A DNA stretch of 64,000 bases from Alkalihalobacterium alkalinitrilicum. GTDB taxonomy: Bacteria; Bacillota; Bacilli; Bacillales; Bacillaceae_F. The notes beneath the pieces were generated by a model. The model was not told the DNA's origin, ran no database searches, and saw only the letters and a list, made by a program, of their open reading frames with translations. The number at the start of each line of letters is the position of its first letter. The first letter of the stretch is position 1. Below are positions 29,601 to 38,968 of this stretch, piece after piece. The DNA lies in the NCBI RefSeq assembly GCF_002019605.1, contig NZ_KV917368.1, positions 899,809-963,808 on the forward strand, written 5' to 3'. The position numbers were made by a program, and so were the translations under genes.

Positions 29601-30227
29601 ATGATGAAAAATAATCACAAAACTTTAACAGCCCGTCAAAAGCAAGCACTGAAAACAAGAAAAGCATTACTTGATAGTGCTTTAAGGTTGTTTAAAGAAA
29701 AGGGTTTCGATGAAGTACATGTTGAGGAAATTGCTAAGGAAGCTGGAACTTCTAAGGGATCTTTTTATACTTATTTCAAATCAAAAGATGCTGTAATTTT
29801 AGAACAATATAAAGATATCGATGAAACGTATTTAAGTGTATATCATAAATTACCTAAAGACATGTTAGCTACTGAAAAAATTCGTGTTATTCTTTCTGAA
29901 GGTATTAATATATTTATAGATTTAGGTTTTGAATTTGTAACCATCGTTGCCAAAAGTCAATTAGATCCGAAAACGACCCCTTATATATTTACTGGTGACC
30001 GAACGGTTAATCAGCTAATCTTGCAGATAGTAACAGAAGGTCAAGCCCGAGGAGAAATAAGGGATGATATGACTAATGAGGAAGTAGCTGAGATGATCTT
30101 ATGCTTTTATCGTGGGATATATATTGAGTGGTGCTATTTTAGCGGAAACTTTGATATATTAAGTAAAGGTAATCAATATATTGATTTTTTTATAGATATT
30201 ATTGCGAATAAAGATAAGGACGTATAG
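29601..30227 (+). CDS. TetR family transcriptional regulator
   Basis: ATG at 29601 with CAGGAG upstream (a second ATG follows directly). 208 residues. The N-terminal TetR helix-turn-helix is clear: ALRLFKEKGFDEVHVEEIAKEAGTSKGSFYTYFKSKD, residues about 25-62. The C-terminal ligand domain is divergent. The gene stands 450 bp upstream of the acyl-CoA synthetase operon, whose promoter carries a 21-bp palindrome at the start site, so it is the best candidate repressor of that operon, possibly released by an acyl-CoA. That link is inference from position only. Confidence 0.88.
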   Translation: MMKNNHKTLTARQKQALKTRKALLDSALRLFKEKGFDEVHVEEIAKEAGTSKGSFYTYFKSKDAVILEQYKDIDETYLSVYHKLPKDMLATEKIRVILSEGINIFIDLGFEFVTIVAKSQLDPKTTPYIFTGDRTVNQLILQIVTEGQARGEIRDDMTNEEVAEMILCFYRGIYIEWCYFSGNFDILSKGNQYIDFFIDIIANKDKDV

Positions 30228-30316
30228 TAACGCGATCGGAAAAGGCGATTACTATAGGTTACGGTACACCTATAAGTATTAATTTTAACAAGAAATTAAC
30301 AGCATACATCGTGCAT

Positions 30317-30350
30317 AAAAACGCTCATATTTTAGTATATGAGCGTTTTT
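30317..30350 (+). terminator. Terminator after the TetR gene
   Basis: AAAAACGCTCATAT / ATATGAGCGTTTTT, 14-bp perfect stem with 6-nt loop and T-run. Confidence 0.9.
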
Positions 30351-30564
30351 GCGTGTCCTTAATCTTTTTTGCGAATGACTTCACCTCTCCTTTTTGTCGG
30401 ATAAAGACCAATGCCTTGATTAGTTTTCATCAACAAGGATAAACAGGAGATTTCAATGGTGTTAAAAAAACGTCAACATTCATTCAAAAAAGGGTTGCGT
30501 TCGATCATCAAAAGGTACTAAAATTAATTTTCAGAAAACGATCGTTCAAAATTTAAAAAAATAT

Positions 30565-30621
30565 TTGATTTTTTGGAATGGTATATTTATAATAATACTA
30601 ACTCAAGTCATTGAATCGAGT
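30565..30621 (+). promoter_or_regulatory. Sigma-A promoter with overlapping palindromic operator
   Basis: -35 TTGATT (30565-30570), 17-bp spacer, -10 TATAAT (30588-30593). A 21-bp imperfect palindrome, ACTCAAGTCA-T-TGAATCGAGT (30601-30621), covers the expected start site; 8 of 10 positions pair. The placement is that of a repressor operator; the TetR protein encoded at 29601 is the nearest candidate. Confidence 0.65.
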
Positions 30622-30678
30622 TAACGAAATTTTAATTTTAGTTTTTGCTATTAGTAAATTTGTATTGGGGGAGCTAAA

Positions 30679-32295
30679 GTGGAACTCATGATGCCAAAGG
30701 GTGATTATGAAAAAAAAGGGTATTGGAGAAACGAAAATATTTTTACATATTTAATGGATGCTTACTTAAGTAACCCGAAACGTATAGCAGTTGAGGATGG
30801 TTTTGTCTCTTATACGTATGAAGAACTTTATGATAAGTCAGTAAAACTTGCATTCTATTTAAAAAAAATTGGTGTTGAGAAGGGCGATGTTGTTTCGTTC
30901 CAATTACCAAATTGGTCAGAAAGTTTAATTATTCATTATGCTGTAGCGATGATCGGTGCAGTATGTAATCCCATCATTCCTATTTATCGAAAAAAAGAAG
31001 TGCAATATATATTAAATCAATCCCGAACAAAAGTTCTAATCGTCCCAAACACATTCCGCAAATTTGATTATTTACAGATGATTAGAGAATTACAAGATGA
31101 ATTAAATGGATTACAAAAAGTAGTGATTTTGGATAAGTATTCAGATCAACCTGATCTAAATGAGAAAGGTGAAGTTTTCTTCGAAGAATGTGTTAGTCAT
31201 AACTTAGGCCTTCATTCCAATGTTGAACCTGTGACGGAAAAGGATCCTTTCTTACTGATGTACACCTCAGGAACAACGTCAAATCCTAAAGGTGCGGTAC
31301 ATACACATAATACATTGATCCATGAAAATCATTCCGTGATTTCTTTGTATCAGTTAAGCGAAAATGACAACGTTTTCATGCCGTCACCCGTGACACATAT
31401 TGCAGGATTTATTAATGGCCTTGAGTTACCTATCATGCTTCAAGCGACATTAATTTTACAAGATGTTTGGGAACCAAGAGCAGCCGTGGAAAAAATCGTT
31501 GCAGGAAATTGTACGTTTTTACTTGGTGCTACACCATTCCTACAAGGGATCTACGATGTTGTGAAAGAAACCAATCAAGAAATCCCATTGAAATACATCC
31601 TTTGCGGCGGAGCCGATGTACCACCAGAATTAGTCATTAATAGTAGTAAACTATTAAACTGTTTCGTCACACGTGTGTACGGTTCAACGGAATATCCGAC
31701 TTTTACCTTATGCGGCCCAACTGATACCTTTGATAAGACCGCTTATACAGATGGTCGAGCATTGGAAGGATCTGCATCGCTAATTCTTGACGATAATATG
31801 GAAGCTCTATCTGTCAACGAAGTTGGAGAGTTAGCTGTCAAAGGCCCAGAGATGTTTTTAGGGTATTTGCAATCCGAGTTTAATGAAGACTCTTTTTATG
31901 ATGAATATTTTCTGACGGGAGATTTAGCTTCCATCGATGAAGACGGATATATTCAAATTATTGGAAGAAAGAAAGACATCATTATCCGTGGTGGAGAAAA
32001 CATCTCTGTGAAAGAAGTAGAGGAACTCCTTTATGAGCATGAAAGTGTCAATCAAGTTGCAGTGGTGGCCATGCCCGACGAGAAAATGGGTGAAAAGGCT
32101 TGTGCTTATATCAAGCTAAATAAATACACAAACCTAGATTTGGAAACGATGAAAGACTATTTACTTCGTAAAGGTGTAGCTATTCAAAAGGTTCCTGAAC
32201 GTCTTGAAATTATTGCAGAAATGCCGATGACGACGAGCGGAAAAATCCAAAAGTTTGTCCTGAGAGAGGATATTAAGAAAAAGCTTACCGTGTAA
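30679..32295 (+). CDS. AMP-forming acyl-CoA synthetase
   Basis: GTG at 30679 with GGGGGAG upstream. 538 residues of the adenylate-forming family: P-loop YTSGTTSNPKG (near 193), then GYLQSEFN and FLTGDLASIDEDGYIQI, hinge GRKKDIIIRGGENIS, and C-terminal TSGKIQKF. It resembles long-chain and cyclohexanecarboxylate-type ligases more than acetyl-CoA synthetases. First gene of the second catabolic operon; it probably activates the carboxylic acid imported by the TRAP system, or an intermediate derived from it. Only weakly similar to the ligase at 15123. Confidence 0.85.
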   Translation: MELMMPKGDYEKKGYWRNENIFTYLMDAYLSNPKRIAVEDGFVSYTYEELYDKSVKLAFYLKKIGVEKGDVVSFQLPNWSESLIIHYAVAMIGAVCNPIIPIYRKKEVQYILNQSRTKVLIVPNTFRKFDYLQMIRELQDELNGLQKVVILDKYSDQPDLNEKGEVFFEECVSHNLGLHSNVEPVTEKDPFLLMYTSGTTSNPKGAVHTHNTLIHENHSVISLYQLSENDNVFMPSPVTHIAGFINGLELPIMLQATLILQDVWEPRAAVEKIVAGNCTFLLGATPFLQGIYDVVKETNQEIPLKYILCGGADVPPELVINSSKLLNCFVTRVYGSTEYPTFTLCGPTDTFDKTAYTDGRALEGSASLILDDNMEALSVNEVGELAVKGPEMFLGYLQSEFNEDSFYDEYFLTGDLASIDEDGYIQIIGRKKDIIIRGGENISVKEVEELLYEHESVNQVAVVAMPDEKMGEKACAYIKLNKYTNLDLETMKDYLLRKGVAIQKVPERLEIIAEMPMTTSGKIQKFVLREDIKKKLTV

Positions 32296-32324
32296 AATAA
32301 AATTTAAATGGGGTGACGTTGTCA

Positions 32325-33347
32325 ATGAATGGCTTAGTAAAACAAGGAGATCGTCTCCAATTATTGGATGTCGAAGAACCAAGGTGTCACGATAATGGGG
32401 TAAAAGTAGAGATTAAGTTTACTGGCATTTGCGGGACTGATCTTCACATTCACCATAATGAGTTTGAAGTAACCGATTCGATTATTATCGGCCACGAGAT
32501 GTCAGGTGTAGTTGTAGAAGTTGGTAAAGATGTAAAAACGATTAGCGTTGGTGACCGCGTTGCCGTTTTACCATCGAATGTGCATACGTGTCAAAACTGT
32601 GAGTATTGTGACAAAGGTTTATATACACTTTGTCCTGAAAGACAAGGAATGGGACTCCATGTGAATGGCGGGTTTGCCAAGTACGTAGTTGCTAGAGAGG
32701 ACATGTGTTATAAACTGCCAGACCATATCTCCTATGAGGTTGCTGCGATGTCTGAGCCATTGGCCGTTGTCACACAGCCGATTGAAGAATTAGGTTCAAT
32801 TACAAAAGATGATGTAGTCTTAGTATCAGGGCCGGGACCGATTGGATTATTGGCGGTATATGTTTTAGTGAAGAAGGGCTGTAAAGTATTAGTAGCAGGA
32901 ACGAAACAAGATCAAGAGCGTTTGAATATCGCAAAAGAAATTGGCTGTGCTAGAACAACTGATGTATTAACGGAAGATTTACAGGCGGTTGTAAAATAGG
33001 AAACTGCTGGCCTTGGTGTCCATTTCGTTGTTGAATGCTCAGGTAGTGCCAACGCGGTCAGAAGCGGACTGGATGTATTGAAAAAAACAGGGACATTTCT
33101 TCAGGTCGGCCTAATCGGGAAAGAGATTACCGTTGATATAGATACGGTGTTATACAAGCAACTCGTCATCAAAGGTTCGATGGGACATGGGCTAGCTACG
33201 TGGGATAAAGTGATGGAAATCTTAAATTCGTCAGGCGAAGATTTAGAGAAAATTATCACGCATCGCTATCCTCTAAGTCGCTGGGAGGAAGCGTTTAAGA
33301 TTTGCGAAGCTAGAGATGGAGCTAAAGTGTTAATCTACAATGATTAA
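32325..33347 (+). pseudogene. Zinc-dependent alcohol dehydrogenase with one in-frame TAG
   Basis: ATG at 32325 with GGGGTGA upstream. The frame encodes a medium-chain Zn dehydrogenase (sorbitol/threonine/butanediol type): catalytic GHE near residue 50, structural zinc cysteines [18 protein letters not shown] loop GPGPIGLLAV. A TAG at 32997-32999 interrupts it after residue 224 (AVVK-stop-ETAGLGVHF). The same frame continues without other damage to 33347, giving the normal 340-codon length. One base change (for example from CAG, AAG or GAG) explains it. It could be a fresh null mutation, a sequencing error, or a read-through codon. If real, the product lacks part of the coenzyme domain. Confidence 0.85.
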
Positions 33348-33430
33348 ATTGAACTACCTTTAAAAAGTAAAACTACGCTATTAATTAACTGAAGATTTAG
33401 ATGTTTCTAAACATTGGAGGAGATAGGTGA

Positions 33431-34183
33431 ATGGAATTTGGTGTTAAAGGAAAAGTCGCACTAGTGACGGGTGCAGGTGGCGGAATCGGTGGTAGCATAG
33501 CTCAGTATCTAAATCAAGAAAATGCGTTTGTCTATTTAATAGATAGAGATGAAAAGGGACTTAATGATGTTCTAAACAATTTACCTAATCAGGAATTAGC
33601 GAAAGTCATTCCATTAGATATAACTGATTATAACGCAGTTAAGACAGTAATAGATGATATTGCATTAAATCATGCAACTCCAGAAATTGTTGTTAATGCT
33701 GCTGGTATAGCGGGATTAAATACACCTATTTTTCAATTAGAAGAAGAGGATTTTAATAGAATAGTTAAGGTTAATTTGAACGGAACGTATAATATCATCC
33801 GCCACGCCTCGTTACACATGGTCGAATTAGGACGAGGTAAAATTATTAATATCGCTTCAATGGCAGGTGTAGCAGGCTCAAATTTATTTCAGTCACATTA
33901 CGCCGCATCAAAAGGTGGAGTCATTTCATTGACACGATCAGTCGCTAAGGAGTTGGGACCAAAAGGAATAAATGTGAACGCGATTGCACCTGGAGTCATT
34001 GAAACCCAAATGATCGCTGGAATGAAAAGTGAAGCGAAACAGGATTATTTTTCAAAAATTCCACTTCAAAGAATTGGAAATCCTGAAGATGTTGGAAAAG
34101 TAGCATTATTTTTAGCATCGGATTTGAGTATTTATATGACGGGGCAAATTTTGAATGTAGATGGCGGAATTGTCATGGCGTAA
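33431..34183 (+). CDS. Short-chain dehydrogenase/reductase (FabG-like), 250 aa
   Basis: ATG at 33431 preceded by TTGGAGGAGA. Classical SDR: Gly-rich NAD(P) loop TGAGGGIGG (near 14-22), NAAG near 87 (written VVNAAGIAG), catalytic Ser near 143 (NIASMAG), Tyr and Lys near 157/161 (YAASKGG), C-terminal GQILNVDGG. It resembles 3-oxoacyl-ACP reductases and 2-hydroxycyclohexanecarboxyl-CoA dehydrogenase. Lying between an acyl-CoA synthetase and a 2-oxoacid-type dehydrogenase complex, it probably oxidises a hydroxyl group of the substrate. Confidence 0.88.
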   Translation: MEFGVKGKVALVTGAGGGIGGSIAQYLNQENAFVYLIDRDEKGLNDVLNNLPNQELAKVIPLDITDYNAVKTVIDDIALNHATPEIVVNAAGIAGLNTPIFQLEEEDFNRIVKVNLNGTYNIIRHASLHMVELGRGKIINIASMAGVAGSNLFQSHYAASKGGVISLTRSVAKELGPKGINVNAIAPGVIETQMIAGMKSEAKQDYFSKIPLQRIGNPEDVGKVALFLASDLSIYMTGQILNVDGGIVMA

Positions 34184-34213
34184 TGGCTTTTATAATGAAA
34201 GGAGTTGTAACCT

Positions 34214-35179
34214 TTGAGCAAAAACATAACAAAAGAATTTAAGCTCGATCTCTATGAAAAACTATATTTATCAAGACGTTTTGAGGATGAATTGCAAGGG
34301 TTGTTTGCTGACAACAAGGTTGTTGGATGGATTCATTCTAATAAAGGACATGAGGCTATTGGTGTTTCACTTGCAATGGCGATGAATGAAAATGATTATT
34401 TAGTTCCACACCATCGTGACCGCCCTGCCTTTTTAGCTAAGGGATTATCCGCTAAATCAATATTGGCAGAGATCATGGGTAAAACAACAGGCGTTTGTGG
34501 CGGCCTTGGTGGAGAATTACACATTATGGATGTAGAAACCAAAATATATGGTCCAACTGGAGTTTTAGGTAGTAACATGCCAATTGCCTTAGGTATTGCT
34601 TATGTAAATAAGTTAGAAGGCAATAACAATGTGGTTATCTGTAATTTTGGTGAAGGCGGAAGCAATAGAGGTTCATTCCACGAAGCTATGAATATGGCAG
34701 CGTTATGGTCATTACCTATTGTATTTGTTTGCGAGAATAATAGATTTGTTGAATTTACTCCAGTTCATTTACATATGAACGTTGAGGATGTTGCTGGTCG
34801 TGCAGCTGGATATGGTGTAGAAGGCGTAATTACAGATGGTTTTAATCCTATTGAATCTTATCACACATTTAAAAAGGCTATTGATAAAGCTAGAAGTGGC
34901 GAAGGTCCAACTTTAGTTGAGGCAAAAACGTATCGATTAGATGGCCATTACGAAGGGGATCCGATGAAATATCGAGATAACAAAGAAAAGATCGAATGGG
35001 AGAAAAGAGATCCTTTAATTGTTTTTCGAGCTGAATTAGTTAATGATTCTGGCATCGAAGAATTAGAAATTGAAGCGATTGAAAATCGAGTCAATCAACA
35101 TATGGAAGAAGCAATTGAGTTTGCGTTAAAGTCTGAACATCCAAAAGCATCAGATACTTTTAAAAATGTCTATGCATAA
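34214..35179 (+). CDS. 2-oxoacid/acetoin dehydrogenase complex E1 alpha-like subunit
   Basis: TTG at 34214 with AAAGGAG upstream. 321 residues, thiamine-diphosphate E1 alpha family, closest in layout to acetoin:DCPIP oxidoreductase alpha (GLGGELHIMD loop). The ThDP/Mg motif, normally GDG-A/S-N-x-G, reads GEGGSNRG here (near 154), with Glu in place of the Mg-binding Asp; the second half ENN (near 176) is normal. The His loop reads PHHRDRPAFLAKG. It partners the E1 beta gene 29 bp downstream. The Asp-to-Glu change may tune or weaken cofactor binding. Substrate is unknown; acetoin, another hydroxyketone or a cyclic diketone are possible. Confidence 0.85.
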   Translation: MSKNITKEFKLDLYEKLYLSRRFEDELQGLFADNKVVGWIHSNKGHEAIGVSLAMAMNENDYLVPHHRDRPAFLAKGLSAKSILAEIMGKTTGVCGGLGGELHIMDVETKIYGPTGVLGSNMPIALGIAYVNKLEGNNNVVICNFGEGGSNRGSFHEAMNMAALWSLPIVFVCENNRFVEFTPVHLHMNVEDVAGRAAGYGVEGVITDGFNPIESYHTFKKAIDKARSGEGPTLVEAKTYRLDGHYEGDPMKYRDNKEKIEWEKRDPLIVFRAELVNDSGIEELEIEAIENRVNQHMEEAIEFALKSEHPKASDTFKNVYA

Positions 35180-35208
35180 ACAGCAAATGAAAGGATGGAA
35201 TAATTGTA

Positions 35209-36180
35209 ATGGGAAAATTGAACTTTAGATGGGCAATTACACAAGCACTTGATGAAGAGCTAGCTCGAGATGATAAAGTATTTTTGATTGGACAAGATAT
35301 CGGACAATCTGGTGGTGTATTTGGCTTAACAAGAGGACTTTACGATAGATATGGTGGATGGAGAGTGAAAGATAGTCCGATAAGTGAAGAAGGTATAACA
35401 GGGCTAGCCGTTGGGGCAGCAATGATTGGCCATCGCCCAGTCGTTGAAATTATGTACATGGATTTTATGTCACTTGCTATAGAAGAATTGGCTAATCAAG
35501 CAGCAAAAACTCATTATGTATCTAACGGAAAAATCAAAGTCCCAATGGTAGTTAGAACTCTAGCTGGGGGTGGGTTTAAAGCAGGTATCCATCATTCTCA
35601 GAGTTTAGAAAGCTGGTTTACACATATTCCAGGATTAAAAGTTGTGTATCCTTCAACTCCATATGATGTGAAAGGGTTACTAAAATCAGCAATAAGAGAT
35701 GATAATCCCGTTGTATTTATCGAACATAAAGGTTTATTTAGCGTAAAAGGTGAAGTACCCGATGAGGAGTACGTCGTTCCTTTAGGGAAAGCCGATGTCA
35801 AAAGAGAAGGTTCAGACTTAACGATTATTTCGTACGGAAAAACCGTCCATCAGTCTTTAGAAGCAGCCGAAGCTTTGGCTGAAGAAGGGATTGATGTAGA
35901 GGTAGTAGACTTAAGAACATTGGTTCCTATCGATCAAGAAACGATATTTAAATCGGTTCAAAAGACAAACCGGGTAATGATTGTTTACGAAGCAACGAAA
36001 GAAAGCGGTTTTGGTGCCGAAGTATCCAGTATGATTTCTGAAGAATTAATTTATGATCTAGATGCTCCTATTAGACGGGTTGCAGGTGCCTTTACCCCAA
36101 TTCCTTTAGGAGCGGCCGAAGATGCGCATTTTCCAACAGTCGAGAAAATTATTAAAGAAGCAAAAGAGATGTGTCACTAA
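35209..36180 (+). CDS. 2-oxoacid/acetoin dehydrogenase complex E1 beta-like subunit
   Basis: ATG at 35209; upstream GAAAGGATGG. 323 residues. Transketolase-like pyrimidine domain with GQDIGQSGGVFGLTRGL near 24-40 and SPISEEGITGLAVGAAMIGH near 64-83; C-terminal transketolase domain with VVDLRTLVPID (near 232). Full length for the family. It pairs with the E1 alpha protein to form the heterotetrameric decarboxylating or C-C cleaving component. The stop is 15 bp before the E2 start, consistent with cotranscription and balanced production. Confidence 0.88.
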   Translation: MGKLNFRWAITQALDEELARDDKVFLIGQDIGQSGGVFGLTRGLYDRYGGWRVKDSPISEEGITGLAVGAAMIGHRPVVEIMYMDFMSLAIEELANQAAKTHYVSNGKIKVPMVVRTLAGGGFKAGIHHSQSLESWFTHIPGLKVVYPSTPYDVKGLLKSAIRDDNPVVFIEHKGLFSVKGEVPDEEYVVPLGKADVKREGSDLTIISYGKTVHQSLEAAEALAEEGIDVEVVDLRTLVPIDQETIFKSVQKTNRVMIVYEATKESGFGAEVSSMISEELIYDLDAPIRRVAGAFTPIPLGAAEDAHFPTVEKIIKEAKEMCH

Positions 36181-36195
36181 AAGGTGGGAAGAACA

Positions 36196-37506
36196 ATGGC
36201 TACTGAACTGAAAATACCCAAAATCGGGGTTGAAATGACAAGTGCATTAATTGACCAGTGGAATATTGATGAAGGAAGTCAAGTAGAACAAGGTGATGTC
36301 CTCCTTAATATCCAAACGGAAAAAGTCACCTATGAAATTGAGTCACCAGTTTCCGGGTTTGTTAACCTTATAGGTAATGAAGGCGAAGAGTATAATGTTG
36401 GGGCTGTTGTTGCAAAAATTGCTCAGACTCAAGATGAATACGATCAACTAAATGATGGTCCAGTAATTGAGTCAGAGAAGGCAACCGAACCGATAGCAGA
36501 AAAACAGCAAGAGTTAGAGGTGGATGGCACTTCTTCTGAATGTACTAAACGATCAAGTAATTGCAAAATTGCCCAACTGAATAGAAAAGTGAGGTCTACC
36601 CCTCTAGCTAAAGCAATCGCAAGAGAAAATGGAATTGATTTATCCACTATTAATGGGAGTGGTCCTTCAGGAGCAATTGTCAAGCAAGATGTTCTAAAAG
36701 CGATTGCAAATAAGGTTGAAAACGTCCCGACCGAGCAACCGACAACCCTACCAGAACCCGCAGCAGAACCTGTAACAGAAACTGCAATGGAAACAACAGA
36801 GTTGAAACGAGTGGCGGAAAGAAAACCTTTAAAAGGAATGCGAAAAAACATTGCTAAACATATGATGGCGAGTCTCCAAACCACTGCGCAACTAACAGAC
36901 ATTAATGAAATTAATGTTAGCAAACTCGTGCAGTTTAGAGATGAATTAAATGAAGAACTTGCGGATCACTTAGGATACAAGATATCGTTCAACCATTTAT
37001 TTATCAAAGCAGTTTCCATTATCTTAAAAGAGCATCCTGTATTTAATTCCAGCATAACGGATCAAGAAATTATCCACTGGGAAACGATAAATATTGGATT
37101 TGCCGTATCGGTAGATGATGGATTAGTCGTCCCAGTCATCAAACAAGTCGACCAATTATCACTGAATGAAATTGCGAGTCAATTCACTGAATTAGTGGAT
37201 CGCGCAAGACATGGAAAGCTTACCTCCGATGATATTTCAGGTGGAACATTTACGATTACCAATGTTGGTAGTTATGGTGGATATTTCTCCACACCTATTT
37301 TGAACCAACCTGAAGTGGCCATCTTAGGAATTGGGAAAATAAAAGAGAAACCGATTGTTAATGAAAACCGTGAAATTATCGTCGGTGACATGCTTGGATA
37401 TAGCTTAACTTTCGACCATCGTTTAATTGATGGCGCGACTGCTGGAGAATTCCAAAAAGCATTTAGTCATATTATGGGTAACCCCAAATTACTTTTGGTT
37501 AAATAA
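36196..37506 (+). CDS. Dihydrolipoamide acyltransferase (E2) of the acetoin/2-oxoacid dehydrogenase-like complex
   Basis: ATG at 36196 chosen (MATELKIPKIG) over an upstream frame start because AAAGGTGGGAAGAA precedes it. 436 residues: one lipoyl domain with the lysine in QTEKVTYE (near 42), a flexible Glu/Pro/Thr-rich linker (85-120 and again 180-205), the E1/E3-binding domain (STPLAKAIARENGIDLSTI, near 134-152), and the catalytic domain ending with DHRLIDGATAGEF, which has the active His. It transfers the acyl group to CoA. One lipoyl domain is typical of Gram-positive E2 proteins. Confidence 0.9.
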   Translation: MATELKIPKIGVEMTSALIDQWNIDEGSQVEQGDVLLNIQTEKVTYEIESPVSGFVNLIGNEGEEYNVGAVVAKIAQTQDEYDQLNDGPVIESEKATEPIAEKQQELEVDGTSSECTKRSSNCKIAQLNRKVRSTPLAKAIARENGIDLSTINGSGPSGAIVKQDVLKAIANKVENVPTEQPTTLPEPAAEPVTETAMETTELKRVAERKPLKGMRKNIAKHMMASLQTTAQLTDINEINVSKLVQFRDELNEELADHLGYKISFNHLFIKAVSIILKEHPVFNSSITDQEIIHWETINIGFAVSVDDGLVVPVIKQVDQLSLNEIASQFTELVDRARHGKLTSDDISGGTFTITNVGSYGGYFSTPILNQPEVAILGIGKIKEKPIVNENREIIVGDMLGYSLTFDHRLIDGATAGEFQKAFSHIMGNPKLLLVK

Positions 37507-37536
37507 ATAGTTGAATAAGAGAGAGGAGAGAACAAC

Positions 37537-38931
37537 GTGGAAACAAATTGGCAAACTGTTGTTATTGGTGGCGGCCCAGGGGGTTATGCTGCAGCAATAA
37601 GGGCTGCACAATTAGGGTTAAAAACACTTTTAATCGAAAAAGCACAGCTTGGTGGAACGTGTTTAAATGTCGGTTGTATTCCGACGAAATTTATGGTGGA
37701 ATTTGCAAATTCCAAACAAAAACTGAACCACCTTGCAAATATTGGTGTTGATGTCACTTATAACGGCCTTAACATGGACAAATTCCAAAAAAGTAAACAA
37801 AAAGTTGTAAAAAAACTAACTGGGGGAGTCAATGCGTTACTAACACATGCTGGTGTCGAAGTGATTAACGGTACAGCGGAGTTTGTTTCAGAACATAAAA
37901 TAAAGGTTGTAACTGAAACAGAGTCACTAGAAGTTGAAGCAAGTCGTTTCATAATTGCGGCAGGTACACGACCTGCTGAAATCATCATTCCATTTGATGG
38001 AGACCGAATTGTTTCGAGTACTGATGTGTTAAGTTGGAGTGAGCTGCCAAAATCGCTAACAATCGTTGGTGCTGGTGTTATTGGAATGGAATTTGCGAGT
38101 ATTTTTTCACAATTAGGGGTTGAGGTATCCGTAGTTGAAGTAGCTCCTCATGCCTTAATCAATGAAGATCAAGATGTTGTCAATCATCTAATAAAAGCAT
38201 TGAAAAAACGCAAAGTAAAATTCTATTTTAATGCGAAGGTTGAATCGGCTAGTAAATCAGAGAATGATGTGACACTATCTGTCGATCAAGATGGAAATCA
38301 AGTTTCAATATCTTCAGAAAAAGTGCTGCTCGCTGCTGGCAGAACAAGTAACGCAGATACGTTGAAGCTTGAAAATACGAGTGTTGAAACCGACAAGGGC
38401 TTCATCAAGGTGAATCAACAGATGCAGACCAACGCAGAGCATATTTATGCCGTTGGAGACATTGCTGGAGGTTGGCAATTAGCACATGTCGCTTATGAAG
38501 AAGGGGTAGTCGCCGCGGAAAATATTGCTGGAAACAAAGTTGAGTTTAATGACAAATATACACCACGCTCAGTCTTTACGTCTCCAGAAATTAGTTCCGT
38601 AGGCTTAACCGAACAACAAGCGCGAGAAAGATATGACCAAGTAGGCGTCTATACCGCTTCTTTGCAAGGAAATGGTAAAGCATTAATTAACGGTTTAGGT
38701 AAGGCTGAAGGGATAGCCAAAATCACTGTCGATGAGAAGTATGGTGAAATATTAGGTTTCTCGATCGTTGGTGAACATGTAAATGAATTGATTGCCGATG
38801 TAACGAGTGTGATGAGTTTAGAGAGTACGATTGAAGATTTAGCTTCTATTATTCACCCACACCCGTCATTATCGGAAATTATCAAGGAAGTGGCTCTTTT
38901 GGCTACAGGAAAACCATTACACACGATGTAA
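37537..38931 (+). CDS. Dihydrolipoyl dehydrogenase (E3)
   Basis: GTG at 37537 with GAGAGGAG upstream. 464 residues. FAD loop GGGPGGYAAAIRAAQLG (near 8-24), redox-active disulfide GGTCLNVGCIPTK (Cys near 41 and 46), NAD loop GAGVIGMEFAS, AVGDIAGG FAD motif near 307, C-terminal HPHPSLSE with the active-site base. Full length. It regenerates the lipoyl group of the E2 encoded just upstream; a dedicated E3 in this operon suggests a complex separate from the housekeeping pyruvate dehydrogenase. Confidence 0.93.
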   Translation: METNWQTVVIGGGPGGYAAAIRAAQLGLKTLLIEKAQLGGTCLNVGCIPTKFMVEFANSKQKLNHLANIGVDVTYNGLNMDKFQKSKQKVVKKLTGGVNALLTHAGVEVINGTAEFVSEHKIKVVTETESLEVEASRFIIAAGTRPAEIIIPFDGDRIVSSTDVLSWSELPKSLTIVGAGVIGMEFASIFSQLGVEVSVVEVAPHALINEDQDVVNHLIKALKKRKVKFYFNAKVESASKSENDVTLSVDQDGNQVSISSEKVLLAAGRTSNADTLKLENTSVETDKGFIKVNQQMQTNAEHIYAVGDIAGGWQLAHVAYEEGVVAAENIAGNKVEFNDKYTPRSVFTSPEISSVGLTEQQARERYDQVGVYTASLQGNGKALINGLGKAEGIAKITVDEKYGEILGFSIVGEHVNELIADVTSVMSLESTIEDLASIIHPHPSLSEIIKEVALLATGKPLHTM

Positions 38932-38968
38932 TGTAACAATAAAAAATTATAAGTGGGGGCATGAGTAG

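Noticed and set aside
32997..32999. TAG as a pyrrolysine codon
   Set aside because: No pyl genes are visible, the protein family has no Pyl, and one point mutation explains the stop.
36444..36923. 159-aa minus-strand frame within the E2 gene
   Set aside because: Lies wholly inside a well-supported E2 and reflects its Pro/Thr/Glu-rich linker read backwards.
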